This document shows, piece after piece, positions 25,816 through 34,529 of a stretch of DNA of 64,000 bases. Each line of letters begins with the position of its first letter. The stretch's first letter is position 1. The notes under the pieces were generated by a model that saw only the letters and a list, made by a program, of their open reading frames with translations, had not been told where the DNA came from and did no database searches. This stretch comes from SIG603 sp964369415 (GTDB taxonomy: Bacteria > Bacillota > Clostridia > Oscillospirales > Acutalibacteraceae): NCBI GenBank assembly GCA_964369415.1, contig CAYJFP010000009.1, positions 1 to 64,000 of the forward strand, written 5' to 3'. Both the position numbers and the translations under genes were made by a program.

Positions 25816-26790
25816 TTATTTCCTTTTCTTACTCATAATCAGCTTTACAATAAGTGTTAGTATTATGAGTGCTACAAGAGCACCTACTGCGACCATTATG
25901 TAAAACCAAAAACTGTTTCCATTAAAAATATTTATGTCGGATTCTTCTACTAATTCTTCTGAGTCGTCATTTTCTAAAGTGTCTGAGGATTCTGCTATTT
26001 CCAGCTGATAAACTTGCTCTTCAGTTGTAAAAGTTTCGCCAGTTTCACTTTTATATTCAGCATTTAAAGTCACTGTAGTCACTCCGACATTGTTAAATAC
26101 AAAATATTTGTCTATGCTTAAATCACTACCAAAATCAAGCTCAGCATAGTCAATCGTCATAGGACTTCCAACAAAATCTCCACTTATAGTTATGACTGCA
26201 TCTTTAATGTCAAGCATACCACTGTTTTTAACATTAAAAGTCATTTGGGTTTGCTCATTAGTGCTTATTTCAGATGGAAATTTAACTAAATCAAGCTGTA
26301 ATTCGGTTTTTTCAGATTGCTGTATATGGATAGAGGTATTATTGCTATAATAAACTCTATCTGAACTATAATAAGTAAATACAAATTCGGTTGTAACAGA
26401 AGGTAGGGTGAATTCATCTTTTACCTTTAGAGTGATGTCAATAGGGACAGTAGTGCCGGCTGCAATGTACTGAATATAATGCTGATTTGTCATGCCGCTT
26501 GGCAAATAAAACGATTCAGATCCTGTAAAGAAAAAGCTTGCCATGACATTGTATGCATCTGTTGTCGTGTTAGCATTTGAAACGTTTACTCTTAAGGTGA
26601 ATGTTTCGCCAGCTTGGGCGGAGCCTTCAGTTATTTCATAACTTGATATGTAGATATATGGGTTTAAGCCCTCTAAGTTTTCTAAATCAATATTGCCATC
26701 AGAAGCCGAACTGGCAAAAGATGTAAGCGATACTGAGAATACGGTGAGTAAACTAAGTATCAACGCTGTAATTTTAGATATTTTTTTCAT
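25816..26790 (-). CDS. membrane-anchored CARDB-like extracellular protein
   Basis: 324 residues: signal peptide (1-27, ending TSFASS), two beta-sandwich domains resembling CARDB/NPCBM-associated adhesion modules (ITEGSAQAGETFTLRVNVSN around 55-75 and STNEQTQMTFNVKNSGMLDIKDA around 177-200), an acidic linker (SSDTLENDDSEELVEESD), one membrane helix (about 293-318) and a short KKRK cytoplasmic end. It should display its domains on the outer face of the membrane. It overlaps the kinase-like gene by 17 bases and precedes the Wzz gene by five, so it is made together with the export machinery. No enzyme motif is visible; a scaffold or polymer-binding role is inference. Confidence 0.78.
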   Translation of the reverse strand: MKKISKITALILSLLTVFSVSLTSFASSASDGNIDLENLEGLNPYIYISSYEITEGSAQAGETFTLRVNVSNANTTTDAYNVMASFFFTGSESFYLPSGMTNQHYIQYIAAGTTVPIDITLKVKDEFTLPSVTTEFVFTYYSSDRVYYSNNTSIHIQQSEKTELQLDLVKFPSEISTNEQTQMTFNVKNSGMLDIKDAVITISGDFVGSPMTIDYAELDFGSDLSIDKYFVFNNVGVTTVTLNAEYKSETGETFTTEEQVYQLEIAESSDTLENDDSEELVEESDINIFNGNSFWFYIMVAVGALVALIILTLIVKLIMSKKRK

Positions 26791-27556
26791 GTGCCAGTAT
26801 TCTCCTTCCCTTATCTTGGTATTTGCCTATTTTTGCAGAAGAAACCATTTGTGAATTGGATTTCTTTTTAGAGATAAATTTTTTGTTTTTAAAATAATCA
26901 TAGTCCTTATTGTAGTCTCTATATTCTGTCATGCTAACCTTATTTTCTATTACGCCAATTACATTGGCTTCATTTTTAATAAGACGATTATAGGCACTTT
27001 CAAGATGCTTTTTCTGAGATCCATCCATTGCAGCGATTAAAATAGTCGCATCTGAGCGCAGTGAATAAAAGTCGGAATCGACAGAAGAAGTTATAGACGG
27101 ACCGTCAATTATGACATAGTCAAAGCTACTGCTTAAATTCTTTGTCAAATTAGCCATTTTAGCTGAATACAGCATTTTTAAAGGGTTGTCTTCAATGTTT
27201 CCACAAGAAATATAGGATAAATTGTCCCAGTTGGTTTCATGGACGATTTCTTCTTCTACTGCATATCCCATTAAATAATCAGCAAGTCCAACTCTTGATT
27301 CTTCATTTAACCTTTTATAGCTGTTGTCTTTTCTTAAGTTGCCGTCTAAAAGCAGGGTTTTCCAGCCCGAAAGAGCCAACGATACCGATAATTCGACAGC
27401 TACGCAGGTAGTTCCGACACGAGGCTCACAACCGCATAAATAAAATGTGTTGTAGCCGTGACGCTCTTTATGCATGCATATATTAAAAACAGCACTGTCA
27501 AAAGCATCGGTGACGATCGAATTAGTATTGCGATAAATGTTAACTATGTTACTCAT
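26774..27556 (-). CDS. CpsD/CapB-type BY-kinase-like protein with degenerate P-loop
   Basis: 260 residues of the Mrp/MinD-like fold used by bacterial tyrosine kinases of exopolysaccharide systems. The P-loop reads CEPRVGTTC (residues 43-51): the invariant Walker A lysine position is Thr49. Walker A' (LLLDGNLRKD) and Walker B (YVIIDGPS) are recognisable. Near the C terminus is a tyrosine cluster, EYRDYNKDYDYF, as expected for autophosphorylation targets, followed by a Lys-rich tail. Family members control polymer length by cycling phosphorylation with a Wzz-like partner. Loss of the lysine means either a pseudokinase or a divergent P-loop subgroup. First gene of the minus-strand operon. Confidence 0.8.
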   Translation of the reverse strand: MSNIVNIYRNTNSIVTDAFDSAVFNICMHKERHGYNTFYLCGCEPRVGTTCVAVELSVSLALSGWKTLLLDGNLRKDNSYKRLNEESRVGLADYLMGYAVEEEIVHETNWDNLSYISCGNIEDNPLKMLYSAKMANLTKNLSSSFDYVIIDGPSITSSVDSDFYSLRSDATILIAAMDGSQKKHLESAYNRLIKNEANVIGVIENKVSMTEYRDYNKDYDYFKNKKFISKKKSNSQMVSSAKIGKYQDKGRRILAHEKNI

Positions 27557-27940
27557 CTTTTCACCTTACATAGTGAAGTAAAATTTCACTAACCTTTCCT
27601 AAATATAATAAACCTTCATAAATAGTATTTATACTATTTTTTTGTTTAATTTTCTCTTTAAATTGATTATCAATTAACTTTGTGATATAATAACAAATCA
27701 GTAGATGAAAAATTAAACAATTACGATTAATTATACTATATTTTTCACTAGTTTTGCAAATGTTTTTTGCTTTGTTTATATATAGATATTAATTGTCTTT
27801 TTCTTGGTTTTTTTATAGTATTTCTACATAATTATTGGCATTATTTAAATATGCACTCATTAAGTATTAGTAATAAGTATTAGTTTTGCTAAAAATTTGA
27901 CAATTATATGATTTAAGCACTAAATAGGAGGAGGTTTTTA
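27557..27940. promoter_or_regulatory. divergent control region with inverted and direct repeats
   Basis: 384 bases without a gene. For the minus strand, TTGCAA (27754-27759), 18 bp, TATAAT (complement 27730-27735) is a plausible promoter giving a ~170-base leader. That leader holds three inverted repeats: AATTGA-tta-TCAATT (27661-27675), AATAGTAT-tt-ATACTATT (27621-27638) and AGTGAA...TTCACT (27572-27590). For the plus strand, TAAGTATTAGT occurs twice with 13-bp period (27861-27871, 27874-27884), followed by TTGACA at 27897. Very AT-rich. Confidence 0.5.
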
Positions 27941-30031
27941 ATGGAAAATAAAAGTAAAAAAAAGAAAAACAAGAGGCTAATTATACCTATTTTTTTATGC
28001 GTTTTAGTAGTTGTTATCGCTACACTAGTCGCCTTGATTTTTATGAATCAAGGCAGCGATAATACAGATGATTCCATAATGGAATTTAGCGCTGCTTATG
28101 CTAATGAATTTTTTGAAAAAATGGACATAACAAAGTCTGAAGAAAATCCTTGGGTAATTGATTATGAAAACGGAATTTTTTCTCTTAATTTTGATGTAGA
28201 TGATTCAAAAGAGTATTCATCATATGAAGTGAAAATTGAATATTTGGACGAGGGTGAAGGGAATTTTACAGTTCTTTATAATTCCTTTTTACCAAAACTT
28301 GATATAACAACAAATAGCCAGACAAATACATTTGAAACGGGCTCATTTGTAGAGCTTAAGGTTTTGGCTACTAGGGATATATTAAAGCAGTCTGAAACTG
28401 TAGAGTTAACGGATAGCAAGCAGTGGAAGGAGACGACCTTTACCTTAAGCGATGCCGATTTTAAAGGCAGCATAAATGGATATGATTTTGCACTTACAAA
28501 CTATGTACCTAATGTAGATTATGTTTATCCAACTACCCTTACGGTTAGAAGCGTTACAGTGACTGGGACTGATGAGAAAAAATCACAGCAGAGCGATATG
28601 AATTTAAGCTATAATATCATAGATACGTCAGATGAAAGCGTGATTTTAAGCGGCGAGCAAGTAGTTAATCTAGAAACGGCAGAGACGCTGGACTTCGACA
28701 TAGGTCTTAGCATAGAAAAAAACAGTGTCTACGAACTGCAAATTAATGTTCCGTCTGCACAGGAAATGACAGTGGTAGAACCTTTTACAGTCATGGATTT
28801 TAATGTACCCGATTCGACTCTTAACGACATGTTTGGTGTATGCACGCATTTTGGTCTTGAGTGGTTTAATGGAGATGTCGCTTTAACTGTCGATACCGCA
28901 AATTTAATGGGAGCGGACTGGATTCGTGATGAGATTAGTTGGAGAAGAGCAGAGACAGAAAAAGGTACGGTAGAAATTCTTGCCGAATGGGATTTGTTTG
29001 TCGATGAAGCTATTAAAGACGGACTAAAGCCGATATTGATTCTTGCATATGGAAATCCAAATTATGACGAAGGTGGAGCGCCGTATACAGAAGAAGGCTT
29101 GGCGGCATATGCAAATTATGTAAGCGTAGTAGTAGAGCATTTTAAAGGCAGAGTTGAGCATTTTGAGATTTGGAACGAATACAATTTAGAGGATACGCTG
29201 TTTAATCCGACCTCAAGACCGCCCGAAGATTACACAAAACTGCTTGAAGTGGCCTATAAAGCTGTCAAGACTGCAAACCCAAATGCGACAGTAATTGGAG
29301 GAGCAATGTCTGGCGTTGATGTAGAGTGGCTTGAAGCTGTGTTGGAAAGTGGCGGTGGACAGTACATGGACGCCCTGTCTTATCATCCGTATATGCAGCC
29401 AAAAACCCCTGAGTACGGCGGTTTTTTGACAGCGGCGTTGGAGCTTCCTAATATACTAGAAAAATATGATGTCACGTTGCCACTTTGGATAACAGAAGTT
29501 GGCTGGCCAACATCTCTTGATAACGCTGGAAGTAATGAGCTTGATGCCGCAAACTACTTAGTAAGAACCTATATACTTGGAACAGTGGCAAATATCGAGA
29601 AAATATTTTGGTATGATTTGATAGACGATGGAAACGACCCTTATAACATGGAGCATAATTTTGGAATGGTAGAAAGTTGGACCGATAGTGAAGCGCCACT
29701 TGCACCGAAATTCAGTTTTCTAGCATATAACACGGTTTCAAATCAATTATCTGATGCAGAATACTTGAATTTTCAGGGTCTTTCAGATAATATATTTGTA
29801 TCCCTTTACCAACAGCAAAGTGGAGAACACCTTTTGGTGGCATGGACTATAGATGGTGAAGCTAGTTTAACCCTTAATATGTCAAGTTCGAGTGCGAATG
29901 TCACGGATATTTTTTCAAATACTACGACCAATGCAGTAGAAAACGGCAAACTTCAGCTTGAATTGTCACCATCACCAATTTTTATCGAAGGTGTTTTTAC
30001 CTCCGACCCCTTAGACTCATTTGACGAATAA
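27941..30031 (+). CDS. membrane-anchored PslG-like glycoside hydrolase (clan GH-A)
   Basis: 696 residues: short cytoplasmic Lys-rich start, one membrane helix (about 11-33), a ~240-residue beta-rich spacer, then a TIM barrel at about 295-600 and a small beta domain. The barrel has the clan GH-A catalytic pair: Glu413 in IWNEYN (acid/base) and Glu519 in WITEVGWP (nucleophile). Overall it resembles GH39 enzymes such as PslG, which trims the Psl exopolysaccharide during biosynthesis. Its place, divergent from the exopolysaccharide export genes, supports a role in cutting or releasing the polymer made here (inference). RBS AGGAGGAGG. Confidence 0.82.
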   Translation: MENKSKKKKNKRLIIPIFLCVLVVVIATLVALIFMNQGSDNTDDSIMEFSAAYANEFFEKMDITKSEENPWVIDYENGIFSLNFDVDDSKEYSSYEVKIEYLDEGEGNFTVLYNSFLPKLDITTNSQTNTFETGSFVELKVLATRDILKQSETVELTDSKQWKETTFTLSDADFKGSINGYDFALTNYVPNVDYVYPTTLTVRSVTVTGTDEKKSQQSDMNLSYNIIDTSDESVILSGEQVVNLETAETLDFDIGLSIEKNSVYELQINVPSAQEMTVVEPFTVMDFNVPDSTLNDMFGVCTHFGLEWFNGDVALTVDTANLMGADWIRDEISWRRAETEKGTVEILAEWDLFVDEAIKDGLKPILILAYGNPNYDEGGAPYTEEGLAAYANYVSVVVEHFKGRVEHFEIWNEYNLEDTLFNPTSRPPEDYTKLLEVAYKAVKTANPNATVIGGAMSGVDVEWLEAVLESGGGQYMDALSYHPYMQPKTPEYGGFLTAALELPNILEKYDVTLPLWITEVGWPTSLDNAGSNELDAANYLVRTYILGTVANIEKIFWYDLIDDGNDPYNMEHNFGMVESWTDSEAPLAPKFSFLAYNTVSNQLSDAEYLNFQGLSDNIFVSLYQQQSGEHLLVAWTIDGEASLTLNMSSSSANVTDIFSNTTTNAVENGKLQLELSPSPIFIEGVFTSDPLDSFDE

Positions 30032-30045
30032 AAAGGAGAGATTAT

Positions 30046-30558
30046 ATGTACAACAACATAAACGAATTACCAAGAGAAAAACTTATCGAACTACTAGGGA
30101 TTTACGCAAAAAACTGGCTTGCACACGATGGATTGTGGTATCAGTCGGTGGATAAAAAGCTTGGAACAGACGAGGCCATGGAGCATAATATAAATGCACA
30201 AAAAGTATTTGAAGCGATAGAAGCCAGAAGGATAAAAGAATTTTTGAACATGCCCGAGTTTCCTGGGATTAAAGGTTTGGAGCAGGCTCTTAGATTTAGA
30301 CTGTACGCAAGCTTAAATCAAGACGAAGTCATAACCGATGGCAATACCTTGATTTACCGAATGGTAAAATGCCGTGTCCAAAGCGCTAGAAAGCGCAAAA
30401 ATATGCCGTATCATCCATGTAAAGACGTTGGAATCGTGGAATATTCAGTCTTTGCCAGCGGAATTGATTCTAGAATTAAGACAGAGTGCATAAGCTGTTA
30501 TCCAGATATTACGGACGAAAGTTGTGCGTGTTCGTGGAAATTCACACTTGAAGAATAA
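30046..30558 (+). CDS. uncharacterised DUF6125-type protein
   Basis: 170 residues, soluble, no signal peptide. It opens LPREKLIELLGIYAKNWLAHDGLWYQSV and later has MVKCRVQSARKRKNMPYHPCKDVG and ECISCYPD; the HDG, CRVQ.AR.RK and paired Cys (C128-type and CISCYP) are the recurring pattern of a small clostridial family usually labelled DUF6125. Cys and His could bind a metal or act in thiol chemistry; nothing more is known to me. It follows the PslG-like gene by 14 bases with a strong RBS (AAGGAGAG), so it is co-transcribed, and it ends at a bidirectional terminator. Confidence 0.7.
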   Translation: MYNNINELPREKLIELLGIYAKNWLAHDGLWYQSVDKKLGTDEAMEHNINAQKVFEAIEARRIKEFLNMPEFPGIKGLEQALRFRLYASLNQDEVITDGNTLIYRMVKCRVQSARKRKNMPYHPCKDVGIVEYSVFASGIDSRIKTECISCYPDITDESCACSWKFTLEE

Positions 30559-30560
30559 TA

Positions 30561-30608
30561 AAAAAGCGATAGTATTTGAGATTTACTCATTTACTATCGC
30601 TTTTATTT
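30561..30608. terminator. bidirectional terminator
   Basis: AAAAGCGATAGTA (30562-30574) pairs with TACTATCGCTTTT (30592-30604), with A and T runs outside; it serves the plus-strand gene and the convergent surface protein gene. Confidence 0.85.
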
Positions 30609-30625
30609 AATTTGTGATAATGAAT

Positions 30626-33600
30626 TTATGCTTGACGTCTTCCGTTTTCAGTGTACTTTTTGCGAGAAAGAATCATAGTGACAACTTCAAGCACAGTGAT
30701 ACCGATAAACATAATTGTCCATTGGTCTACAAGAGTCATAGGCTGAGTTAAATCCTGAGTTAAAATGAACAAGATAACAGCGCCGACTACAGGAATCAAG
30801 CTTAAAGTACGGAACATCGCCTTACGCTTAACTATTTCGCCGTTTTCGCCAATCTTTTTGCCTGTAAAGTAACCGATTATAAGGATAATACTCATCACTG
30901 CTGTAGAAACAGTAAGAATTAAATCAACTAAAGACCATGCCCCACCAAAGGCCGCCATAGGAACGTCTGGTTCTTCAATTTCCACCGTTGGTTCGTCAGG
31001 AGTATCCGCAAGCGGTGGTTCTGGATCAGGAATCTCTTGCACCTCAGGAATTGTAGGTACAGTAGGTGGATCAGGAACTGGAATCGGATCAGGATCTGTA
31101 GCTGGGTCTGGGTCTGGTACAGGATCCGGAACTGGGTCTGGATCCGGAACTGGATCAGGAATTGGGTCTGGATCCGGAATTGGATCTGGATCCGGAATTG
31201 GGTCTGGATCCGGAGTTGGTTCTGGATCCGGAGTTGGTTCTGGAATTGGGTCTGGTATAGGTGATAAGGTTAGGGTAACAAATGTGTTCTGTCCGTAGTG
31301 TGTCGCTCCGTTTTTATCTAACTCTGCTGTGTAATCTGCGACAACATGGCTATAATACGGGTTTTGTGCATCGTTTGGAAGTGATTTCCAGTAGTTAGCA
31401 ATCAAGTTGTGTAAATTATCCGCAGTAATATCGGCGGTTTCGATTACATTTCCTCTTTCAGCGACTGAACCATCTGCTGTGATATATGTGTCAAAAGAAA
31501 CAGGAGCAGGTTGAGTAATAGCATCTGAGAAGTTTATTCTAACTGTAAGAGCCGCATCTGAGCTTACTTTTTTGTAGTAGAATGTGTGTGATGGGTTTTG
31601 CACTGTAAGTTCAGCTGCTGGTTGCATAACTGCGATAGTGTTGCCGTTTGAATCGCAAGGAACATAACCTTCAAAGTTTAGCGAATACGCTTTTGCTGAA
31701 TCACCAGTTAAAGTGTACTCATAAAGTGGTGCAGTGCCTTGTACCGCATTAGCATCAACATATTTAACGGTGTAAACATTTGTAAGTGGAACTAAAACAT
31801 AGTTGAATACGACCGTGTCGCCGACTCTAGCTTCCATTTCATAAGATGAAGCTGAATCTATAATATAGATACTATCAGCAGTTGCAAATGAAGCGATAGC
31901 TTGGATTTGTGAGTTATTCAGTGCATATTCATATTTAGTTCTGTCGCTAGACATAGAGGCCGATGTGAACGAGTCAATCACTTGATAATTTTGGTTATCT
32001 AATAGTAATCTGTGCTCAACATCATATCTGCCTTGGGTAGCAGTCCACTTTGCATAAAGAACTATATTTGCACCGTTTTTCCAGCTACTGCTGATTCCAC
32101 TTTCCAGGTCTACTTTTTGACCAGGACTACAGATTTCATCATAATACCAGCCGTCAAAAACAAAGTAATCGACACTGCCTTCTCTACCTTCAATTAAAGA
32201 TGTAAGGTCTGTTTCGGTTAAAACATCTGTATAGTTTCCTTGAGGCAATGTGCTATTTGTAGGCGTTTTGCCATTAAAGTCAAAGCTGATATTCACGGTT
32301 TTTCTGTCATAATATATGTCTTCGTACTTGTCATCGGTTACATCCGTTTTCACCCAATACCAAGCAGCTTCTTGAGGTGAGAATGGGTTGGTAGAAACAT
32401 AGGTGATAGGCTTAACTGCGCCGCTTTTATCGTACTCTAGATATCTTGTTCCACCAACTGTAACTTCATTTATATTGTCAACATTGTCGTAATTTGTAGG
32501 AACTTCATAGTAAATTCTTGAAGTAAGTTTACTGATAGGAGTTGCCTTTATAATATGGGTTTTTCCATCCATAGGAATTAAATCTTCGCCTAAAGTTTTA
32601 GGGCTATCAGCAGCTCTTACTAAAGTACGATTTTCAAGCTCCCACATTCCATCAAAGATATAATGTGTTTCAAGTATTGGGCTTTCAGCTGTAAATCCAT
32701 TTGCTGGAATTGCCCAAAGAGATGCAATGTCTTGACCGTATTTTGCAGATATAGAATAGCTATCATATATTTGAGCAACAGCACCTGCAGTTCTATAGGT
32801 ATAGTGGTATCCATCACCGTAAATAGTCTCACTTCCCGAATTATCGGTGTGAATCAGTGAATTGGCAAGTACTATGTCACCAGAAGTATAACTGCCAACT
32901 GTAAAGATTAGGTCGTAAACAGTTCTAGCAAAATACACATGTACTTCGCTTGGCGATATAGGGTCTATGCTATATCCGATATAATGCGCAAAAACTTTTC
33001 CGCTTTCACTGCCATCATGCGTTATTGCGCCATCAATTACAGCATATTCTGTAATTGTTTCACTAAAAGTGTTCTCATCAAAATTCTTTGTAAAGTAGTT
33101 GCTTAAATAATCTTCAAACACCATATTTGTAGAAGCGGATGAATTTATTGCTGAAGAATTTTGTCCGTTAAATGCGCTTATTTGTGTGATTTCACCGACT
33201 ATACCAGCATTTTCAACGTGATATACAAAAGTATAATCTACAAGCGTGGTTTGGTCTATGTCCTTCTTGTAATATACGGTTATCGATCTGTCCTCGACAC
33301 CTGCTACACCTTCAAGTTCAATATATGGATTGTTATTGCTGTCGTATTTAATGCTTCCATTATTGCGATCTGTACTTAGTGAAGCACCTTGAATTACAGG
33401 TAAATTAAGATTAATTGTTTGACCAAATTCAACCGACTCGTGAGAAGCACTTTGAGTAGCTATAGCTGTATCATCTTCGTAAAGATAGTTAACGGTATAG
33501 GTTGTTTTCATATCTGCATAGTAAGGATAAAGATTTACAACAGTAGAGTTAGCATCTACCAAATGAGACATGATTCCAAGATTTGAACGAACTGTGGCGT

Positions 33601-34258
33601 TTGTAAAATCATCCGCATGAATATAATAAGTAGGAGTTACGCCATTTGGAAGAAGTGAAGGGCCATACCAACCGATAAAATCGCTGTCGTCCATATCAGG
33701 CAAGTCAAAACTGCTGTCGTTCATCGCATGAGTTTTAGTAGTTGGAGTATTTGTGTTAAACTGAATTGTAAACGATCTTTGATCTTCCTTGTAATATATA
33801 TTTACATTGGCTTCATCTAAACCGTCTACACCCATTAATGTAAGCTGATTTCCGCTGACTGTAGCCAATGCACCCTCGCCAGTAACGGTATTACTGCTAA
33901 CCATATACCCGACAACTTCAGGTAGTGTAATAGTGTTAGAGCTTCCGACTGCAAGAGTCTCTACTACCGCAGTAGGCATAGTAGTAGTCTTAGCGCCGTT
34001 TTCTAAAAGAAAATTAATGGTATATCTGGTGGAAACCTGACTATTTATGGCTTGCACATCAGCTCTTGAGTATCCCACCATAGAAGAAGCATCACCGTAT
34101 AATGTTGTATCGTTGCCCACATTGTACTCTGACGCACTTTCTTGGTTCATGTTTGGTGCTGTAGCTAAAACAGTTAACGACATACTAATAATCAAGATAA
34201 CTGCAAGCAAAACACTCATAATTTTTGTTGTTTTGGACTTTGTTGGTTTCATCCTCAT
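30626..34258 (-). CDS. giant cell-surface repeat protein with three-helix C-terminal anchor
   Basis: About 1210 residues. Start is ATG 34258 (AGGAGG, 7 bases). A signal peptide covers ~1-33. The body carries MucBP-like units (YTVNYLYEDDT, YYKEDQRSFTI, VNIYYK, ITVYYKK) and an InlB B-repeat-like unit (VFDGWYYD...NIVLYAKWTA near 700-760). A Pro-Asp repeat linker spans ~998-1062. The last ~110 residues hold three hydrophobic helices beginning AWSLVDLILT, then ILFILTQD and DQWTIMFIGI, with a basic loop between; there is no LPXTG motif. The same C-terminal module closes the protein at 55690-59784. Likely a surface adhesin or polymer-binding protein embedded in the exopolysaccharide locus. Confidence 0.8.
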   Translation of the reverse strand: MRMKPTKSKTTKIMSVLLAVILIISMSLTVLATAPNMNQESASEYNVGNDTTLYGDASSMVGYSRADVQAINSQVSTRYTINFLLENGAKTTTMPTAVVETLAVGSSNTITLPEVVGYMVSSNTVTGEGALATVSGNQLTLMGVDGLDEANVNIYYKEDQRSFTIQFNTNTPTTKTHAMNDSSFDLPDMDDSDFIGWYGPSLLPNGVTPTYYIHADDFTNATVRSNLGIMSHLVDANSTVVNLYPYYADMKTTYTVNYLYEDDTAIATQSASHESVEFGQTINLNLPVIQGASLSTDRNNGSIKYDSNNNPYIELEGVAGVEDRSITVYYKKDIDQTTLVDYTFVYHVENAGIVGEITQISAFNGQNSSAINSSASTNMVFEDYLSNYFTKNFDENTFSETITEYAVIDGAITHDGSESGKVFAHYIGYSIDPISPSEVHVYFARTVYDLIFTVGSYTSGDIVLANSLIHTDNSGSETIYGDGYHYTYRTAGAVAQIYDSYSISAKYGQDIASLWAIPANGFTAESPILETHYIFDGMWELENRTLVRAADSPKTLGEDLIPMDGKTHIIKATPISKLTSRIYYEVPTNYDNVDNINEVTVGGTRYLEYDKSGAVKPITYVSTNPFSPQEAAWYWVKTDVTDDKYEDIYYDRKTVNISFDFNGKTPTNSTLPQGNYTDVLTETDLTSLIEGREGSVDYFVFDGWYYDEICSPGQKVDLESGISSSWKNGANIVLYAKWTATQGRYDVEHRLLLDNQNYQVIDSFTSASMSSDRTKYEYALNNSQIQAIASFATADSIYIIDSASSYEMEARVGDTVVFNYVLVPLTNVYTVKYVDANAVQGTAPLYEYTLTGDSAKAYSLNFEGYVPCDSNGNTIAVMQPAAELTVQNPSHTFYYKKVSSDAALTVRINFSDAITQPAPVSFDTYITADGSVAERGNVIETADITADNLHNLIANYWKSLPNDAQNPYYSHVVADYTAELDKNGATHYGQNTFVTLTLSPIPDPIPEPTPDPEPTPDPDPIPDPDPIPDPDPIPDPVPDPDPVPDPVPDPDPATDPDPIPVPDPPTVPTIPEVQEIPDPEPPLADTPDEPTVEIEEPDVPMAAFGGAWSLVDLILTVSTAVMSIILIIGYFTGKKIGENGEIVKRKAMFRTLSLIPVVGAVILFILTQDLTQPMTLVDQWTIMFIGITVLEVVTMILSRKKYTENGRRQA
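31071..31262. repeat. Pro-Asp coding minisatellite
   Basis: Imperfect tandem repeats of 12- and 18-base units of the type GGATCTGGATCCGGAATT, encoding alternating Pro-Asp/Glu-Pro-x on the minus strand. A slippage-prone wall-spanning linker. Confidence 0.8.
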
Positions 34259-34343
34259 AAAATATCCTCCTAATAATTGCAATAATAAACCCCACAAATT
34301 CATTTCCTAACTGGATGTAAATAATAAGTTTATTGACACTTAT

Positions 34344-34402
34344 GTTACATCGTGAAATGTAATCAGTACGTCTATTCTACACACTTTGGCATTTTATGTC
34401 AA
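34344..34402 (-). promoter_or_regulatory. promoter and inverted repeat of the first surface protein
   Basis: Minus strand TTGACA (34397-34402 complement), 17 bp, TAGAAT (34374-34379 complement). Just downstream is an inverted repeat, GTTACAT (34344-34350) facing AAATGTAAT (34355-34363), which shares the TTACATTT word with the promoter of the second surface protein. Confidence 0.65.
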
Positions 34403-34458
34403 CAAAAAAATAGAAATATTTCAAAAATAATACATTTCTAGAATAATCAACAAATTTC

Positions 34459-34487
34459 TTGCAATTTTTTTTATGTTTTGTTATCAT
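34459..34487 (+). promoter_or_regulatory. promoter of the plus-strand glycosyltransferase operon
   Basis: TTGCAA (34459-34464), 17-bp spacer, TATCAT (34482-34487) with an upstream TG; 43 bases before the ATG at 34530. Confidence 0.6.
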
Positions 34488-34529
34488 GATTTCGTAGTTA
34501 ATGGATTTATTTTTAAAGGTGGTTATATT

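Noticed and set aside
27897..27926. TTGACA-18-TAAATA before the PslG-like gene as its promoter
   Set aside because: Transcription would begin inside the AGGAGGAGG ribosome site, leaving no usable leader; an upstream start is more likely, although I could not locate it.
31071..31262. CRISPR-like array
   Set aside because: Units are 12-18 bases, contiguous without unique spacers, and encode protein in frame.
31037..31264. Plus-strand Trp/Arg-Asn repeat frame opposite the Pro-Asp linker
   Set aside because: Pure shadow of the minus-strand minisatellite; the repeated composition is forced by the opposite strand.
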